A program made the position numbers and the translations under genes. From the NCBI GenBank assembly GCA_024372625.1, contig CP099605.1:1426001-1490000 (forward strand): a stretch of 64,000 nt of DNA, written 5' to 3'. Shown piece after piece: positions 36,526 through 44,966 of the stretch. The stretch's first letter is position 1, and each line of letters begins with the position of its first letter. The notes beneath the pieces were generated by a model. The model made no database searches and had not been told where the DNA came from. It worked only from the letters and a program-made list of their open reading frames with translations. The stretch comes from Comamonadaceae bacterium OTU4NAUVB1. GTDB lineage: Bacteria; Pseudomonadota; Gammaproteobacteria; Burkholderiales; Burkholderiaceae_C.

Positions 36526-38166
36526 ATGACCGTCGCGCCACCCGTTCCTCCCGCGTTCCTCGATGCCCGGCCCGCCGGCCGCGCGCGCGCCTTCCCCGCG
36601 CTCTGGCGCCGGCTCGCCCTGCTGCTGGCGGCGCTGTCGCTGGCGGCCTGCGCGCTGCCGCCGCGCCAGGGCATCGCACCGTCCCAGGCCCTGGCCCCCG
36701 CCGAGGCCTCGGCCACGGCCATCGGGCAGGCGGTGGCGGCGCGGGCGGCGGAGCAGGCACCGGGCGCCTCCGGCATCCATCCGCTGGCCGACGGCATCGA
36801 TGCCTTCGCCGCGCGCATGCTGCTGGCCGCCGCCGCCGAGCGCACGCTGGACGTGCAGTCCTACATCTGGCGCGACGACACCACCGGCCGGCTGCTGCTG
36901 CAGGCCCTGCGCGAGGCGGCCGACCGGGGCGTGCGGGTGCGGCTGCTGCTCGACGACAACGGCATCCCGGGGCTGGACGCGCGGCTGGCCGCGCTGGACG
37001 CGCACCCGGGCATCGAGGTCCGGCTGTTCAATCCGTTCGCGACGCGATGGTTCAAGCCGCTGGGCTTCGTCACCGACTTCTCGCGCGCCAACCGGCGCAT
37101 GCACAACAAGTCGTTCAGCGCCGACGCGCAGGCCACCATCATCGGCGGGCGCAACATCGGCGACGAGTACTTCGACGCGCTGGTCGAGGGCCTGGTCTTC
37201 GCCGACCTCGACGTGCTGGCCTTCGGCCCGGCGGCGCGCGACATCGCGAGCGACTTCGACCGCTACTGGGCGAGCGAATCGGCGTGGCCGATCGCGCTGC
37301 TGGTGAAGCCGGGCGCACCCGCCGACCTGGCGCCGCTCGACCGCATCCGCGCCGAGGTCGCGGCCGACGCGGGACGCCGCCGCTACCTGCGCGCGGTCAA
37401 GGGCTCGGACTTCGCGGTCGACCTGCACGCCGGCCGCCTGAGCCTGGAATGGGCGGCGGTGCAGACCCTGAGCGACGATCCGGCCAAGGGGCAGGGCGCG
37501 GTCGCGCGCGGCGACCTGATGGCCTCCGGACTGGCGCGCCTGCTGCGCGGGCCGCGCCGCGACGTCGAGCTGGTGTCGGCCTATTTCGTGCCGGGCGCCC
37601 AAGGCGTGGCGGCCCTGGCCGCGCTGGCGCGGCAGGGCGTGCGGGTGCGCATCCTGACCAACGCCCTGGAAGCCACCGACGTCGCGGCGGTGCATGCGGG
37701 CTATGCCCGGCGCCGCGCGCCGCTGCTGGCCGCCGGCGTCGAATTGTTCGAGATGCGCCGTCAGGGCGGCCTGCCCGCCGCCGGCGCCAACGACCGGGGC
37801 GGCAGCGGCAGCGGCTCGGGTGCCTTCGGCAGTTCGGATTCGAGCCTGCACGCCAAGACCTTCTCGGTGGACCGCGAGCGCGTCTTCATCGGCTCCTTCA
37901 ATTTCGATCCCCGCTCGGCGCACCTGAACACCGAGCTCGGCTTCGTCATCGACAGCCCGGCGCTGGCCTCGGGCATCGAGGACGCCTTCACCCGCCACAT
38001 CCCGGCGCAGTCGTACGCGGTGAAGCTCGACGCGCAGGGCCGCCTGTACTGGCTGGCGTCCACGCCCGACGGCGTGGTGCGCCACGACACCGAACCCGGC
38101 ACGACCTGGTGGCGGCGCGCCGGGGTCGGCCTGATGTCGCTGCTGCCGATCGAGTGGCTGCTGTGA
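36526..38166 (+). CDS. Phospholipase D / cardiolipin synthase C-like lipoprotein
   Basis: Predicted 546 residues. A leader with LALLLAALSLAACALPP contains a lipobox LAAC after an unusually long N-terminal extension. Two HKD motifs are complete: His193-x-Lys195-x4-Asp200 (MHNKSFSAD) and His442-x-Lys444-x4-Asp449 (LHAKTFSVD). The pattern and size match ClsC/YmdC, which makes cardiolipin from phosphatidylglycerol and phosphatidylethanolamine. A nuclease of the same fold is less likely. The gene follows the DUF5672 gene by 39 bases, with AAACAATC as a possible -10 in between. Confidence 0.85.
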   Translation: MTVAPPVPPAFLDARPAGRARAFPALWRRLALLLAALSLAACALPPRQGIAPSQALAPAEASATAIGQAVAARAAEQAPGASGIHPLADGIDAFAARMLLAAAAERTLDVQSYIWRDDTTGRLLLQALREAADRGVRVRLLLDDNGIPGLDARLAALDAHPGIEVRLFNPFATRWFKPLGFVTDFSRANRRMHNKSFSADAQATIIGGRNIGDEYFDALVEGLVFADLDVLAFGPAARDIASDFDRYWASESAWPIALLVKPGAPADLAPLDRIRAEVAADAGRRRYLRAVKGSDFAVDLHAGRLSLEWAAVQTLSDDPAKGQGAVARGDLMASGLARLLRGPRRDVELVSAYFVPGAQGVAALAALARQGVRVRILTNALEATDVAAVHAGYARRRAPLLAAGVELFEMRRQGGLPAAGANDRGGSGSGSGAFGSSDSSLHAKTFSVDRERVFIGSFNFDPRSAHLNTELGFVIDSPALASGIEDAFTRHIPAQSYAVKLDAQGRLYWLASTPDGVVRHDTEPGTTWWRRAGVGLMSLLPIEWLL

Positions 38167-38204
38167 CGCCGCATGACGCCGGAGACCAACCCGAGGAAAC
38201 GCAG

Positions 38205-38423
38205 ATGGATGACGATGCCGACCCGACCCTGATGTCGGACCGCGAACTCGCCGTGGCGATCCAGCGCCACCGGCGCGCCGCCCTGCGCGGCAGCGGCTAC
38301 CTTGCCGAGCGCGGCGACCGGCTGGAGCAGGAACTGCGCCGGCGCGCGGGCATCGTGAGCGAATTCGGCGCGCCGCTGCGCTTCGCCACGCCGCCCAAAC
38401 GTCGCTGGTGGCAGTTCTGGTGA
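38205..38423 (+). CDS. Small acidic-to-basic hypothetical protein
   Basis: Predicted 72 residues. GAGGAAAC lies a few bases before the ATG, a strong ribosome site. The N-terminus is acidic (MDDDADPTLMSDRELA), the middle is a charged helix (QRHRRAALRGSGYLAERGDR), and the end is Trp-rich and basic (KRRWWQFW), which suggests contact with a membrane or nucleic acid. It lies 38 bases after the phospholipase D gene, likely in its transcript. No family is recognised. Confidence 0.55.
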   Translation: MDDDADPTLMSDRELAVAIQRHRRAALRGSGYLAERGDRLEQELRRRAGIVSEFGAPLRFATPPKRRWWQFW

Positions 38424-38455
38424 ACAACGCCACGGCAGCCCGACGCATCCGCTGC

Positions 38456-38474
38456 TAGTATCAAAATAATACTA
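38456..38474. promoter_or_regulatory. AT-rich palindrome upstream of acyltransferase gene
   Basis: TAGTAT (38456-38461) and ATACTA (38469-38474) form a perfect 6-bp inverted repeat around CAAAATA. Such an AT-rich stretch is rare in this genome. It lies 25 bases before the GTG start at 38500, where it could be a promoter core with an operator for a TetR- or MarR-type repressor. Confidence 0.45.
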
Positions 38475-38499
38475 AAGTGTTTGTGTGTAAGGAGTCGCC

Positions 38500-39606
38500 G
38501 TGCAGACCACCGTCCATCGATCGATCGGCACCAGCGCGAGCCTGGTGCTGGACATGCTGCGCCTGGGCGCCGCGCTGACGGTGCTTTTCGCTCATGCGCA
38601 GGACATGTGGCTGCCTTCGACGACCCAGGACGCCTCGCGCCCCGGCGAGGCGGCGCACTCGGCGATCGTGGTGTTCTTCGTGCTGTCGGGTTTCGTGATC
38701 GCCCACACCACCAGCGCCCGGCAACGTGGCCTGGGCGAATTCCTCCAGGCGCGCTGGAGCCGCCTGTTCTCGATGGTGGTTCCCGCGCTGCTCCTGACCG
38801 CGATCGTCGAGTTCGTGGTGCGCGCGCAGGGCGACCCGGGCCTGGTGGCGGAGTACGTGCGCGGCGCGTTCGGCCCGCGCTACATGGTGACCGGGCTGTT
38901 CCTCAACGAGACCTGGTTCTTCTCGGCGGCGCCGCCGGCCAACGGCGCGCTGTGGTCGCTGAGCTTCGAGTTCTGGTACTACATGATCTTCGGCCTGTGG
39001 TTCTGCACGGGGCGGGGCTGGCGCTCCTGGCTGCTGGCCCTGGCGGCGTGCCTGGTGGCCGGTCCGAAGATCCTGCTCATGATGCCGATCTGGCTGATGG
39101 GCTGCGCGGCCTGCCTGCTGCCGCGTCCGGCGTTGCGTGCCCCGCTGCGGTGGGCCGGCGTCGCGCTGGCGCTGGGCGCGGCGGCGTTCGTCGTGGCCCG
39201 GGTGCCGCCCTGGCCCTATCCGATCGGTGTGCCGCCGTTCTTCTTCGCCAACGAGTTCGTGACCGACACGGCGTCGGGCCTGTGCGTGGCGATCGCCCTG
39301 TGGCTGCTGCCGGCCGGGCCCTCGGCCGTCGCCGGCGGTCCGGTCGACCGGTTCCGCGCCCTGGCGGACCTCACGTTCCCCATCTACGTGCTGCACTTCC
39401 CGCTGCTGATCCTTTGGCGCGTGTGCTTCGGCCTGCGGGTCGAGGATCGGGGGCAGTACGCGCTGGCCCTGACCAGCGTGCTGATCGTCGCGGCGATCCT
39501 GGGCCTGGCGCTGGAGCGGCAACGCCCGCGCTGGCGTCGTGCCTTCGCGTGGCTGTTCGCGGCGGCCGGGCGCTTCCTGCCCCGGCCCGGGCCGCGCGCC
39601 ACGTAG
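38500..39606 (+). CDS. Acyltransferase family 3 membrane protein
   Basis: Predicted 368 residues from a GTG start with a strong AAGGAG ribosome site. The opening VLDMLRLGAALTVLFAHAQD keeps the conserved His, and VFFVLSGFVIAHTT plus ARWSRLFSMVVPALLL follow the family pattern; about ten membrane helices are present. It differs clearly from the other acyltransferase at 16.6 kb. It probably modifies an envelope sugar or lipid with an acyl group. A distinctive AT-rich palindrome just upstream suggests single-gene regulation. Confidence 0.85.
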   Translation: MQTTVHRSIGTSASLVLDMLRLGAALTVLFAHAQDMWLPSTTQDASRPGEAAHSAIVVFFVLSGFVIAHTTSARQRGLGEFLQARWSRLFSMVVPALLLTAIVEFVVRAQGDPGLVAEYVRGAFGPRYMVTGLFLNETWFFSAAPPANGALWSLSFEFWYYMIFGLWFCTGRGWRSWLLALAACLVAGPKILLMMPIWLMGCAACLLPRPALRAPLRWAGVALALGAAAFVVARVPPWPYPIGVPPFFFANEFVTDTASGLCVAIALWLLPAGPSAVAGGPVDRFRALADLTFPIYVLHFPLLILWRVCFGLRVEDRGQYALALTSVLIVAAILGLALERQRPRWRRAFAWLFAAAGRFLPRPGPRAT

Positions 39607-39676
39607 GCCGCGCCGCTGCGCGCACCGGCCGTCGCGGGTCACAATGACACGATCGACAGCATTCCAGGAGATCGAC

Positions 39677-40033
39677 ATGCGGGCCCTTCGATGGCAACAA
39701 CGGGGCGCGGCGCTGGCGGTGGCGGCGACGCTGTGCGGCTGCGCGGGGATGTCGCCGTTCGGCGGCGGTCCGGAACCGCTCTACAAGGTCGACAACCGCT
39801 CCGGCGGCTTCACCATCTCCACGGTCCACGTCCAGCGCGCGTCGATGCCGCGCGACGCCGTCGAGCAGGCCTGCCGGCAGGGCCTGGTGCGCAACGCCAA
39901 CGACCTCGCCCGCAGCCTGGGGCGGTCGATCCAGCCGGTCGACGCGCGCGCCGCCAGCGTCCGCCTGAGCACCGACGGCCCGGCGGGCGTCACGCGGTGC
40001 GAGGGATCGCTGCCGGCGACCTGGGCGCGCTGA
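39677..40033 (+). CDS. Small lipoprotein of unknown function
   Basis: Predicted 118 residues. AGGAG precedes the ATG. The signal peptide ends in the lipobox LCGC (LAVAATLCGCAGMSPFGGG). The mature part has a beta-rich look (YKVDNRSGGFTISTVHVQ) and one further pair of Cys (EQACRQG and VTRCEGS) that could form a disulphide in the periplasm. No family is recognised. It converges on the next gene. Confidence 0.7.
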   Translation: MRALRWQQRGAALAVAATLCGCAGMSPFGGGPEPLYKVDNRSGGFTISTVHVQRASMPRDAVEQACRQGLVRNANDLARSLGRSIQPVDARAASVRLSTDGPAGVTRCEGSLPATWAR

Positions 40034-40048
40034 AGCCGGGCCGCGCGC

Positions 40049-40318
40049 TCACAGCTCGGCCAGGCCCGTGTCGCCCGTGTGGCTGCGGCTGCTCCATTCC
40101 CGGATGAACGCGCGCGCCCGCGCTTCCAGCACCGCCGCCGCGGCGGCCGGTTCCTGGCGGTGGCCGACCAGCGTCAGGCGGCACTTCTGGACGCCGTCGC
40201 GATAGACGTCGGCATGGCTCGCCGCCGGATGGTCGAGCCGGGCGGGCAGGGCGTGCACGCGCACGCTCCAGGCGCCGTCGTCGAAGCGGCTGATCTCGGT
40301 GGCGTCGTCGAAGTCCAT
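40049..40318 (-). CDS. Conserved small hypothetical protein
   Basis: Predicted 89 residues. GAGGAG about ten bases upstream supports the ATG at 40318. It has no signal peptide or membrane segment. It is rich in charged residues (MDFDDATEISRFDDGAWSVR) and ends in a helix with many Arg/Glu. It follows the glutathione-transferase gene by 50 bases on the same strand. Function unknown. Confidence 0.55.
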   Translation of the reverse strand: MDFDDATEISRFDDGAWSVRVHALPARLDHPAASHADVYRDGVQKCRLTLVGHRQEPAAAAAVLEARARAFIREWSSRSHTGDTGLAEL

Positions 40319-40368
40319 GCGGGCATCTCCTCGGAGGGATGGCGTCGGTGGCGGGGGAGCGCGGGCGC

Positions 40369-41073
40369 CTAGCGCTTCTCGTACTGCGTGCGGCCGAACA
40401 GGACCTCGCGCTCCCGGTCGCCGGTCAGCGGCTTGCGGCGCTCGGCCAGCACCGCGACGCCGCGCTGGACGGCCGGGCGCGCGGCCAGGGCGTCGAACCA
40501 CGCCTTGACGTGCGTGTACTCCTCCAGCACCACGCCCTGGTTCTGCCAGCTGCGCAGCCACGGGAAGATGGCGATGTCGGCGATCGAGTAGTCCGCCCCG
40601 GCGATGAAGGCGTGCCTGGCGAGCTGGCGGTCGATCACGCCGTAGAGGCGGCGGGCCTCGTTGGTGTAGCGCTCGATGGCGTAGGGCAGCTGCTCGGGCG
40701 CGTACAGGCGGAAGTGGTGCGCCTGGCCGAGCATCGGGCCGACGCCGCCCATCTGGAACATCAACCACTGCAGCACGTCGCAGCGCGCGCGCGCGTCGCG
40801 GGGCATCAGGCGGCCGGTCTTCTCCGCGAGGTAGAGCAGGATCGCCCCGGACTCGAAGAGCGAGATCGGCCGGCCGTCCGGGCCCTCGGGGTCGGTGATG
40901 GCGGGGATCTTGTTGTTCGGGCTGATGGCCAGGAACCCGGGGGCGAACTGCTCGCCCTTGCCGATGTCCACCGCGTGCGCCTCGTAGGGCAGCGCGCACT
41001 CCTCCAGCATGATGTGGACCTTGTGTCCGTTGGGCGTGGGCCACGTGTGGACCTGGATCGGTGCGGAGGGCAT
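40369..41073 (-). CDS. Glutathione S-transferase-like protein (YfcG/YghU type)
   Basis: Predicted 234 residues. The thioredoxin-fold N-domain starts with VHTWPTPNGHKVHIMLEE, where the TPNG loop replaces a catalytic Cys or Tyr, as in YfcG/YghU, which reduce disulphides with glutathione. NNKIPAITDPEG carries the cis-Pro and LFESGAILLYLAEKTG the glutathione-binding Glu-Ser. The helical C-domain (DYSIADIAIFPWLRSW) is complete. It should act in the cytoplasm in thiol or peroxide defence. Confidence 0.88.
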   Translation of the reverse strand: MPSAPIQVHTWPTPNGHKVHIMLEECALPYEAHAVDIGKGEQFAPGFLAISPNNKIPAITDPEGPDGRPISLFESGAILLYLAEKTGRLMPRDARARCDVLQWLMFQMGGVGPMLGQAHHFRLYAPEQLPYAIERYTNEARRLYGVIDRQLARHAFIAGADYSIADIAIFPWLRSWQNQGVVLEEYTHVKAWFDALAARPAVQRGVAVLAERRKPLTGDREREVLFGRTQYEKR

Positions 41074-41150
41074 GGCGTGTTCCGTTTAAGTGGAAAAGCT
41101 TAGTCGAGGACGCCAGCATAAACGGCCGGAACGCCGTTCGGCAGGGTCGG

Positions 41151-41168
41151 GCGTCATCCGGTTGCCAT
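41151..41168 (+). promoter_or_regulatory. Weak candidate PhoB box upstream of the OlsB-like gene
   Basis: GCGTCAT (41151-41157), four bases, then TTGCCAT (41162-41168) fit the 7-4-7 direct-repeat layout of PhoB sites with five of seven matches to CTGTCAT in each half. No good -10 follows at the expected distance, so it is weaker than the sites of ppk1 and pstS. Confidence 0.3.
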
Positions 41169-41229
41169 GCCGGCGACACGGCGCTTTCATGAGCGCCGGA
41201 CAGACTGCCGGTCATCGATGGAGACCGTC

Positions 41230-42129
41230 ATGCCCGAATTGCCCAACCCCCTGTTCCCCATCTCGCAGCTCGGCATCCGCCCGTCGCTGTGGCGTGCGCC
41301 GCCGGCCGCGCGGGTGGCGCCGATCGTTCCGGTGCCCACGCCCGGCGTCGCTGCGATCCCGGTCACGGACCCGGGCGCCACGCCGCGGGCGGCCGGCGGG
41401 GCCACCGGCCTGAACGTGAGCTGGGCGCGCCACCTCGACGACGTGCGCGCGGCGCAGCGCCTGCGCCACCAGGTCTTCGCCGGCGAGATGGGAGCGCGCC
41501 TGAGCACGACGCTGCCCGGCCACGACATCGACCTGTTCGACGACTTCTGCGAGCACCTGCTGGTGCGCCACGAGGCCACGGGCGAGGTCATCGGCACCTA
41601 CCGCGTGCTGACCCCGGCGCAGGCCCGGCGCATCGGCAGCACCTACAGCGACACCGAATTCGACCTGACGCGGCTGCGCGAGGTGCGCGAGCGCATGGTC
41701 GAACTCGGGCGCAGCTGCGTGCACCGCGACCACCGCCAGGGCGGCGTGATCCTGGCGCTGTGGGGGGCGCTGGCCGGCTTCATGCACCGCAACCGCCTCG
41801 ACGTCATGATCGGTTGCGCCAGCATCCCCATGTCGCACAACGGCGTGAACTGCGGCGACGCCGCCGCGAGCATCTGGCGCCAGCTCTCGGCCGGGCACAT
41901 GGCGCCGGTGCGCTACCACGTGCAGCCGCGCCTGGCCCTGCCGGTCGACCGGCTCGACGGCACGCTCGACGTCGAGCCGCCCGCGCTCATCAAGGGCTAC
42001 CTGCGCCTGGGCGCGAAGGTGCTCGGCGCGCCGGCCTGGGACCCGGACTTCAACACCGCCGACCTGCCCATGCTGATGCGCATCGGCGACCTGCCGCCGC
42101 GCTATCGCCGGCACTTCCTCGGCCACTGA
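41230..42129 (+). CDS. OlsB-like GNAT N-acyltransferase (ornithine lipid type)
   Basis: Predicted 299 residues. After a Pro/Ala-rich N-terminus of about 65 residues comes the acyltransferase domain: RLRHQVFAGEMGARL, DLFDDFCEHLLVR, IGTYRVLTPAQARR and ELGRSCVHRDHRQGGVI. These match OlsB/hemolysin-like proteins that attach 3-hydroxyacyl groups from ACP to the ornithine alpha-amine, the first step to phosphorus-free ornithine lipids. No olsA follows; the neighbour is polyphosphate kinase. GGAG supports ATG 41230; an in-frame ATG at 41218 is possible. Function by family, not proven here. Confidence 0.8.
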   Translation: MPELPNPLFPISQLGIRPSLWRAPPAARVAPIVPVPTPGVAAIPVTDPGATPRAAGGATGLNVSWARHLDDVRAAQRLRHQVFAGEMGARLSTTLPGHDIDLFDDFCEHLLVRHEATGEVIGTYRVLTPAQARRIGSTYSDTEFDLTRLREVRERMVELGRSCVHRDHRQGGVILALWGALAGFMHRNRLDVMIGCASIPMSHNGVNCGDAAASIWRQLSAGHMAPVRYHVQPRLALPVDRLDGTLDVEPPALIKGYLRLGAKVLGAPAWDPDFNTADLPMLMRIGDLPPRYRRHFLGH

Positions 42130-42155
42130 GCGCAGGCCGCGGCGACGCGGGCGCG

Positions 42156-42189
42156 GCGTCACGAAACCGACATGCAACTTGGTCACAAT
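42156..42189 (+). promoter_or_regulatory. PhoB box and -10 element of ppk1
   Basis: GCGTCAC (42156-42162), spacer GAAA, CCGACAT (42167-42173) form the 7-4-7 repeat of a PhoB site. CACAAT at 42184-42189 lies 10 bases further, where PhoB-activated promoters have their -10 box. It starts about 25 bases after the OlsB-like stop codon. Confidence 0.6.
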
Positions 42190-42252
42190 CTTCGGCTTTG
42201 CCCGACCGACGCCACGCGGGCCGCCCCGCCCGCGACGTCCTCCTCCGTGACC

Positions 42253-44430
42253 ATGCAGCCTCCCGCGGTACCGATTCCAGCCGAGATCTCCGTTCCTCCC
42301 GCCACCACGGCCCCGGCACCCGCCACGGCCGTGCCCAAGCTGGTGCTGCTGGACCGCGACCACAGCATCCTCGCCTTCAACCGGCGCGTGCTCGACTGGG
42401 CACGCCGCCCCGAGGTGCCGCTGATCGAGCGCCTGCGCTACCTGTGCATCGTGTCGTCCAACCTCGACGAGTTCTTCGAGGTCAGGGCCGCCGCGCACCT
42501 GATCGCCGCGACCACCGGTCAGGCGCCGGGTGGCGCGTCGCTCGATGCGTTCGAGCGGCTGGCCACGACCGCGCACGCCACCGTGGCCGAGCAGTACGCG
42601 CTCTACAACGACGCGCTGATGCCGGCCTTCGCCGAGCACGGCGTCCACATCATCTCGCACGGCGAACGCAACCCGACGCAGCGCAAGTGGGTGCAGGAGT
42701 ACTTCGAGCGCGAGGTGCGTCCGCTGCTCATCCCGGTCGGGCTCGACCCCTCCCACCCGTTCCCGCAGGTGGCCAACAAGTCGCTCAACTTCATCGTGCG
42801 CCTGAGCGGCAAGGACGCCTTCGGGCGCGAGAACCCGATCGCGATCCTGAAGGTGCCGCGCGTGCTGCCGCGCGTGATCCGCATGCCGGCGAAGGTCTCG
42901 GGCGGGCGCACGCTGTTCGTGGCGCTCTCCAGCATCGTGCGCGCGCACCTCTCCAGCATGTTCCCGGGGCGCGAGGTGGGCGATTTCTCCCAGTTCCGCG
43001 TCACGCGCAACTCCGACCTGTCCGTGGACGAGGAGGACGTGAAGAACCTGCGCACGGCGCTGCGCCAGGGTCTGGAGCACCGGCACTTCGGGCAGGCGGT
43101 GCGGCTGGAGGTGTCGGCGAGTTGCGCCGAGTCGCTCGCGAGCTTCCTGCTCGCGCAGTTCAACCTGCCCGAGCGCGCGCTCTACCGCGTCCACGGTCCC
43201 GTCAACCTGGCGCGACTCACGCAGCTGATCGACCTGCTGGGCGAGCCCGCCTTCAAGGCGCTGCGGTTCGTGCCCTACAAGGCGTCCTACCCGGTCACGC
43301 TGTCGCCCGGGCAATCGTCCTTCGACCGTCTGCTGCGCGGCGACGTGCTGATCCACCAGCCCTTCGAGAGCTTCGACGGCGTGCTGGCCTTCCTGCGCGA
43401 GGCGGTGCAGGACCCGCAGGTGCTGGCCATCAAGCAGACCATCTACCGCACCGGCGCCGATTCCGAGATGATGGAGCTGCTGCGCGAGGCCGTGCGCCGC
43501 GGCAAGGAAGTCATGGCGGTGGTCGAGCTCAAGGCCCGCTTCGACGAGGAGGCCAACATCAACTGGGCCGAGATGCTCGAGTCGATCGGCGCCCAGGTGG
43601 TGTATGGCGTGGTGGGCCTGAAGACGCACGCCAAGATGCTTCTGGTGACGCGGCGCGAGGGCAAGCAGCTGCGCCGCTACGGCCACCTCTCCACCGGCAA
43701 CTACAACCCGCGCACCGCGGCGCTCTACACGGACATCAGCCACCTCACGGCCGACCCGCTGCTGACGGCCGACATGGACGCCGTGTTCGTGCATCTGGCC
43801 GGCCAGAGCCGCCTGCCCAAGCTCAACCGGATGTGGGTCGCGCCGTTCGACCTGCACCGCAACCTGGTCACGCAGATCGACGCCATCGGCGCGGCCGCCG
43901 AACGCGGCGAGCCCACCCGCATCGTCGCCAAGATGAACGCCCTGACCGACGACCTGCTCGTCGCGGCACTGGTGCGGGCCGGCCAGAAGGGCGTGCGGAT
44001 CGACCTCGTCGTGCGCGGCGCCTGCACGCTGCCCGCGCAGCTGCCGGGGCTGACCGACAACATCCGCGTGCGCTCGGTGATCGGCCGCTTCCTGGAGCAT
44101 TCGCGGGTGTTCTATTTCCGCAACGGCGCCGACGAGTCGCTCTACCTGTCGAGCGCCGACTGGATGAACCGCAACATGATGCGGCGCATCGAGCTGGCCT
44201 GGCCGGTGACCGACCCGGTGCTGCGTCAGCGGATCATCGACGAGTGCCTGGTGGCCTACCTGCACGACGGCCGCGACGCCTGGGACCTGGGCGCCGACGG
44301 CGTCTACCGCCGCGTCGACGGAGACACGCACCCGCTCGAGGAGGGCGCGTCGCGCCGCATCGAGGCGCACGGCGCGCAGCGCGCGCTCATGGACCGCTAC
44401 GGCGCGCGCAACGGCGACCGTGCCACCTGA
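42253..44430 (+). CDS. ppk1: Polyphosphate kinase 1
   Basis: Predicted 725 residues. The enzyme moves the terminal phosphate of ATP onto polyphosphate and back. The N-domain opens with DHSILAFNRRVLDWARRP; SNLDEFFEVR is the classical family signature. The autophosphorylated histidine is His478 in RYGHLSTGNYN, and the second conserved His616 lies in FLEHSRVFYF. About 35 low-complexity residues precede the domain. The start 42253 leaves room for the PhoB-type promoter; an ATG at 42172 would overlap it. A phosphate-starvation response fits the neighbours. Confidence 0.95.
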   Translation: MQPPAVPIPAEISVPPATTAPAPATAVPKLVLLDRDHSILAFNRRVLDWARRPEVPLIERLRYLCIVSSNLDEFFEVRAAAHLIAATTGQAPGGASLDAFERLATTAHATVAEQYALYNDALMPAFAEHGVHIISHGERNPTQRKWVQEYFEREVRPLLIPVGLDPSHPFPQVANKSLNFIVRLSGKDAFGRENPIAILKVPRVLPRVIRMPAKVSGGRTLFVALSSIVRAHLSSMFPGREVGDFSQFRVTRNSDLSVDEEDVKNLRTALRQGLEHRHFGQAVRLEVSASCAESLASFLLAQFNLPERALYRVHGPVNLARLTQLIDLLGEPAFKALRFVPYKASYPVTLSPGQSSFDRLLRGDVLIHQPFESFDGVLAFLREAVQDPQVLAIKQTIYRTGADSEMMELLREAVRRGKEVMAVVELKARFDEEANINWAEMLESIGAQVVYGVVGLKTHAKMLLVTRREGKQLRRYGHLSTGNYNPRTAALYTDISHLTADPLLTADMDAVFVHLAGQSRLPKLNRMWVAPFDLHRNLVTQIDAIGAAAERGEPTRIVAKMNALTDDLLVAALVRAGQKGVRIDLVVRGACTLPAQLPGLTDNIRVRSVIGRFLEHSRVFYFRNGADESLYLSSADWMNRNMMRRIELAWPVTDPVLRQRIIDECLVAYLHDGRDAWDLGADGVYRRVDGDTHPLEEGASRRIEAHGAQRALMDRYGARNGDRAT

Positions 44431-44459
44431 AACCCCCCACCTTCGAGAGGAACGAGTTC

Positions 44460-44921
44460 ATGGACCTGATTTTCTGGCGCCACGCCGAGGCCGAGGACTG
44501 GACCGACGGCTGCGACGACCTGCAGCGCGTGCTCACGCCGCGCGGCGAGAAGCAGGCCAAGCGCATGTCGAGCTGGCTCGACCGCCAGCTGCCCGAGGGC
44601 ACGCGCGTCATCAGCAGCCCGGCGCGGCGCTGCGAGCAGACCGTGATGGCGCTGGAGCGACGCTACAAGCTGCGCGAGGAACTCGCGCCGGACACCACGC
44701 CGCAGGCGCTGCTCGCGGCGGCCGGCTGGCCCAATGGCAAGTCCGTGGTGCTGGTGGTGGGCCACCAGCCCTCGCTCGGCCAGGCGATCTCGCAACTCCT
44801 GGGCTGGCAGCACGAGAGCTGCCCGGTGCGCAAGGGCTCGGTGTGGTGGATCCGCACCCGGGAGCGCGATGGCGACGTGCAGACCGTGGTCGTCACGGTC
44901 CAGACGCCGGAACTGCTCTGA
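44460..44921 (+). CDS. sixA: SixA-type phosphohistidine phosphatase
   Basis: Predicted 153 residues of the small histidine-phosphatase branch. The catalytic motif is reduced to RHAEAED (His8), as in SixA, with a conserved SSPARRCEQT and the second His in VVGHQPSLGQ. In E. coli SixA removes phosphate from histidine of phosphotransfer proteins such as ArcB or NPr. GAGAGGAACG precedes the ATG. It lies 29 bases after ppk1, so it is probably co-transcribed and Pho-controlled, a link worth noting because Ppk itself works through phosphohistidine. Confidence 0.88.
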   Translation: MDLIFWRHAEAEDWTDGCDDLQRVLTPRGEKQAKRMSSWLDRQLPEGTRVISSPARRCEQTVMALERRYKLREELAPDTTPQALLAAAGWPNGKSVVLVVGHQPSLGQAISQLLGWQHESCPVRKGSVWWIRTRERDGDVQTVVVTVQTPELL

Positions 44922-44941
44922 CGCCGGCGTTCGCGCCGGCG
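44922..44941. terminator. Perfect hairpin between convergent sixA and ppx
   Basis: CGCCGGCG, tetraloop TTCG, then CGCCGGCG: an 8-bp perfect stem starting at the first base after the sixA stop codon. It can end transcripts from both sides or protect their 3' ends; no T run follows. Confidence 0.6.
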
Positions 44942-44966
44942 CGGCGGCAACGGCGCCCGCTCCGGC

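Noticed and set aside
41212..44370. Minus-strand open frame of about 1050 codons opposite olsB and ppk1
   Set aside because: Same artefact: rich in His, Arg and Gly with no family pattern, whereas ppk1 shows both catalytic histidines.
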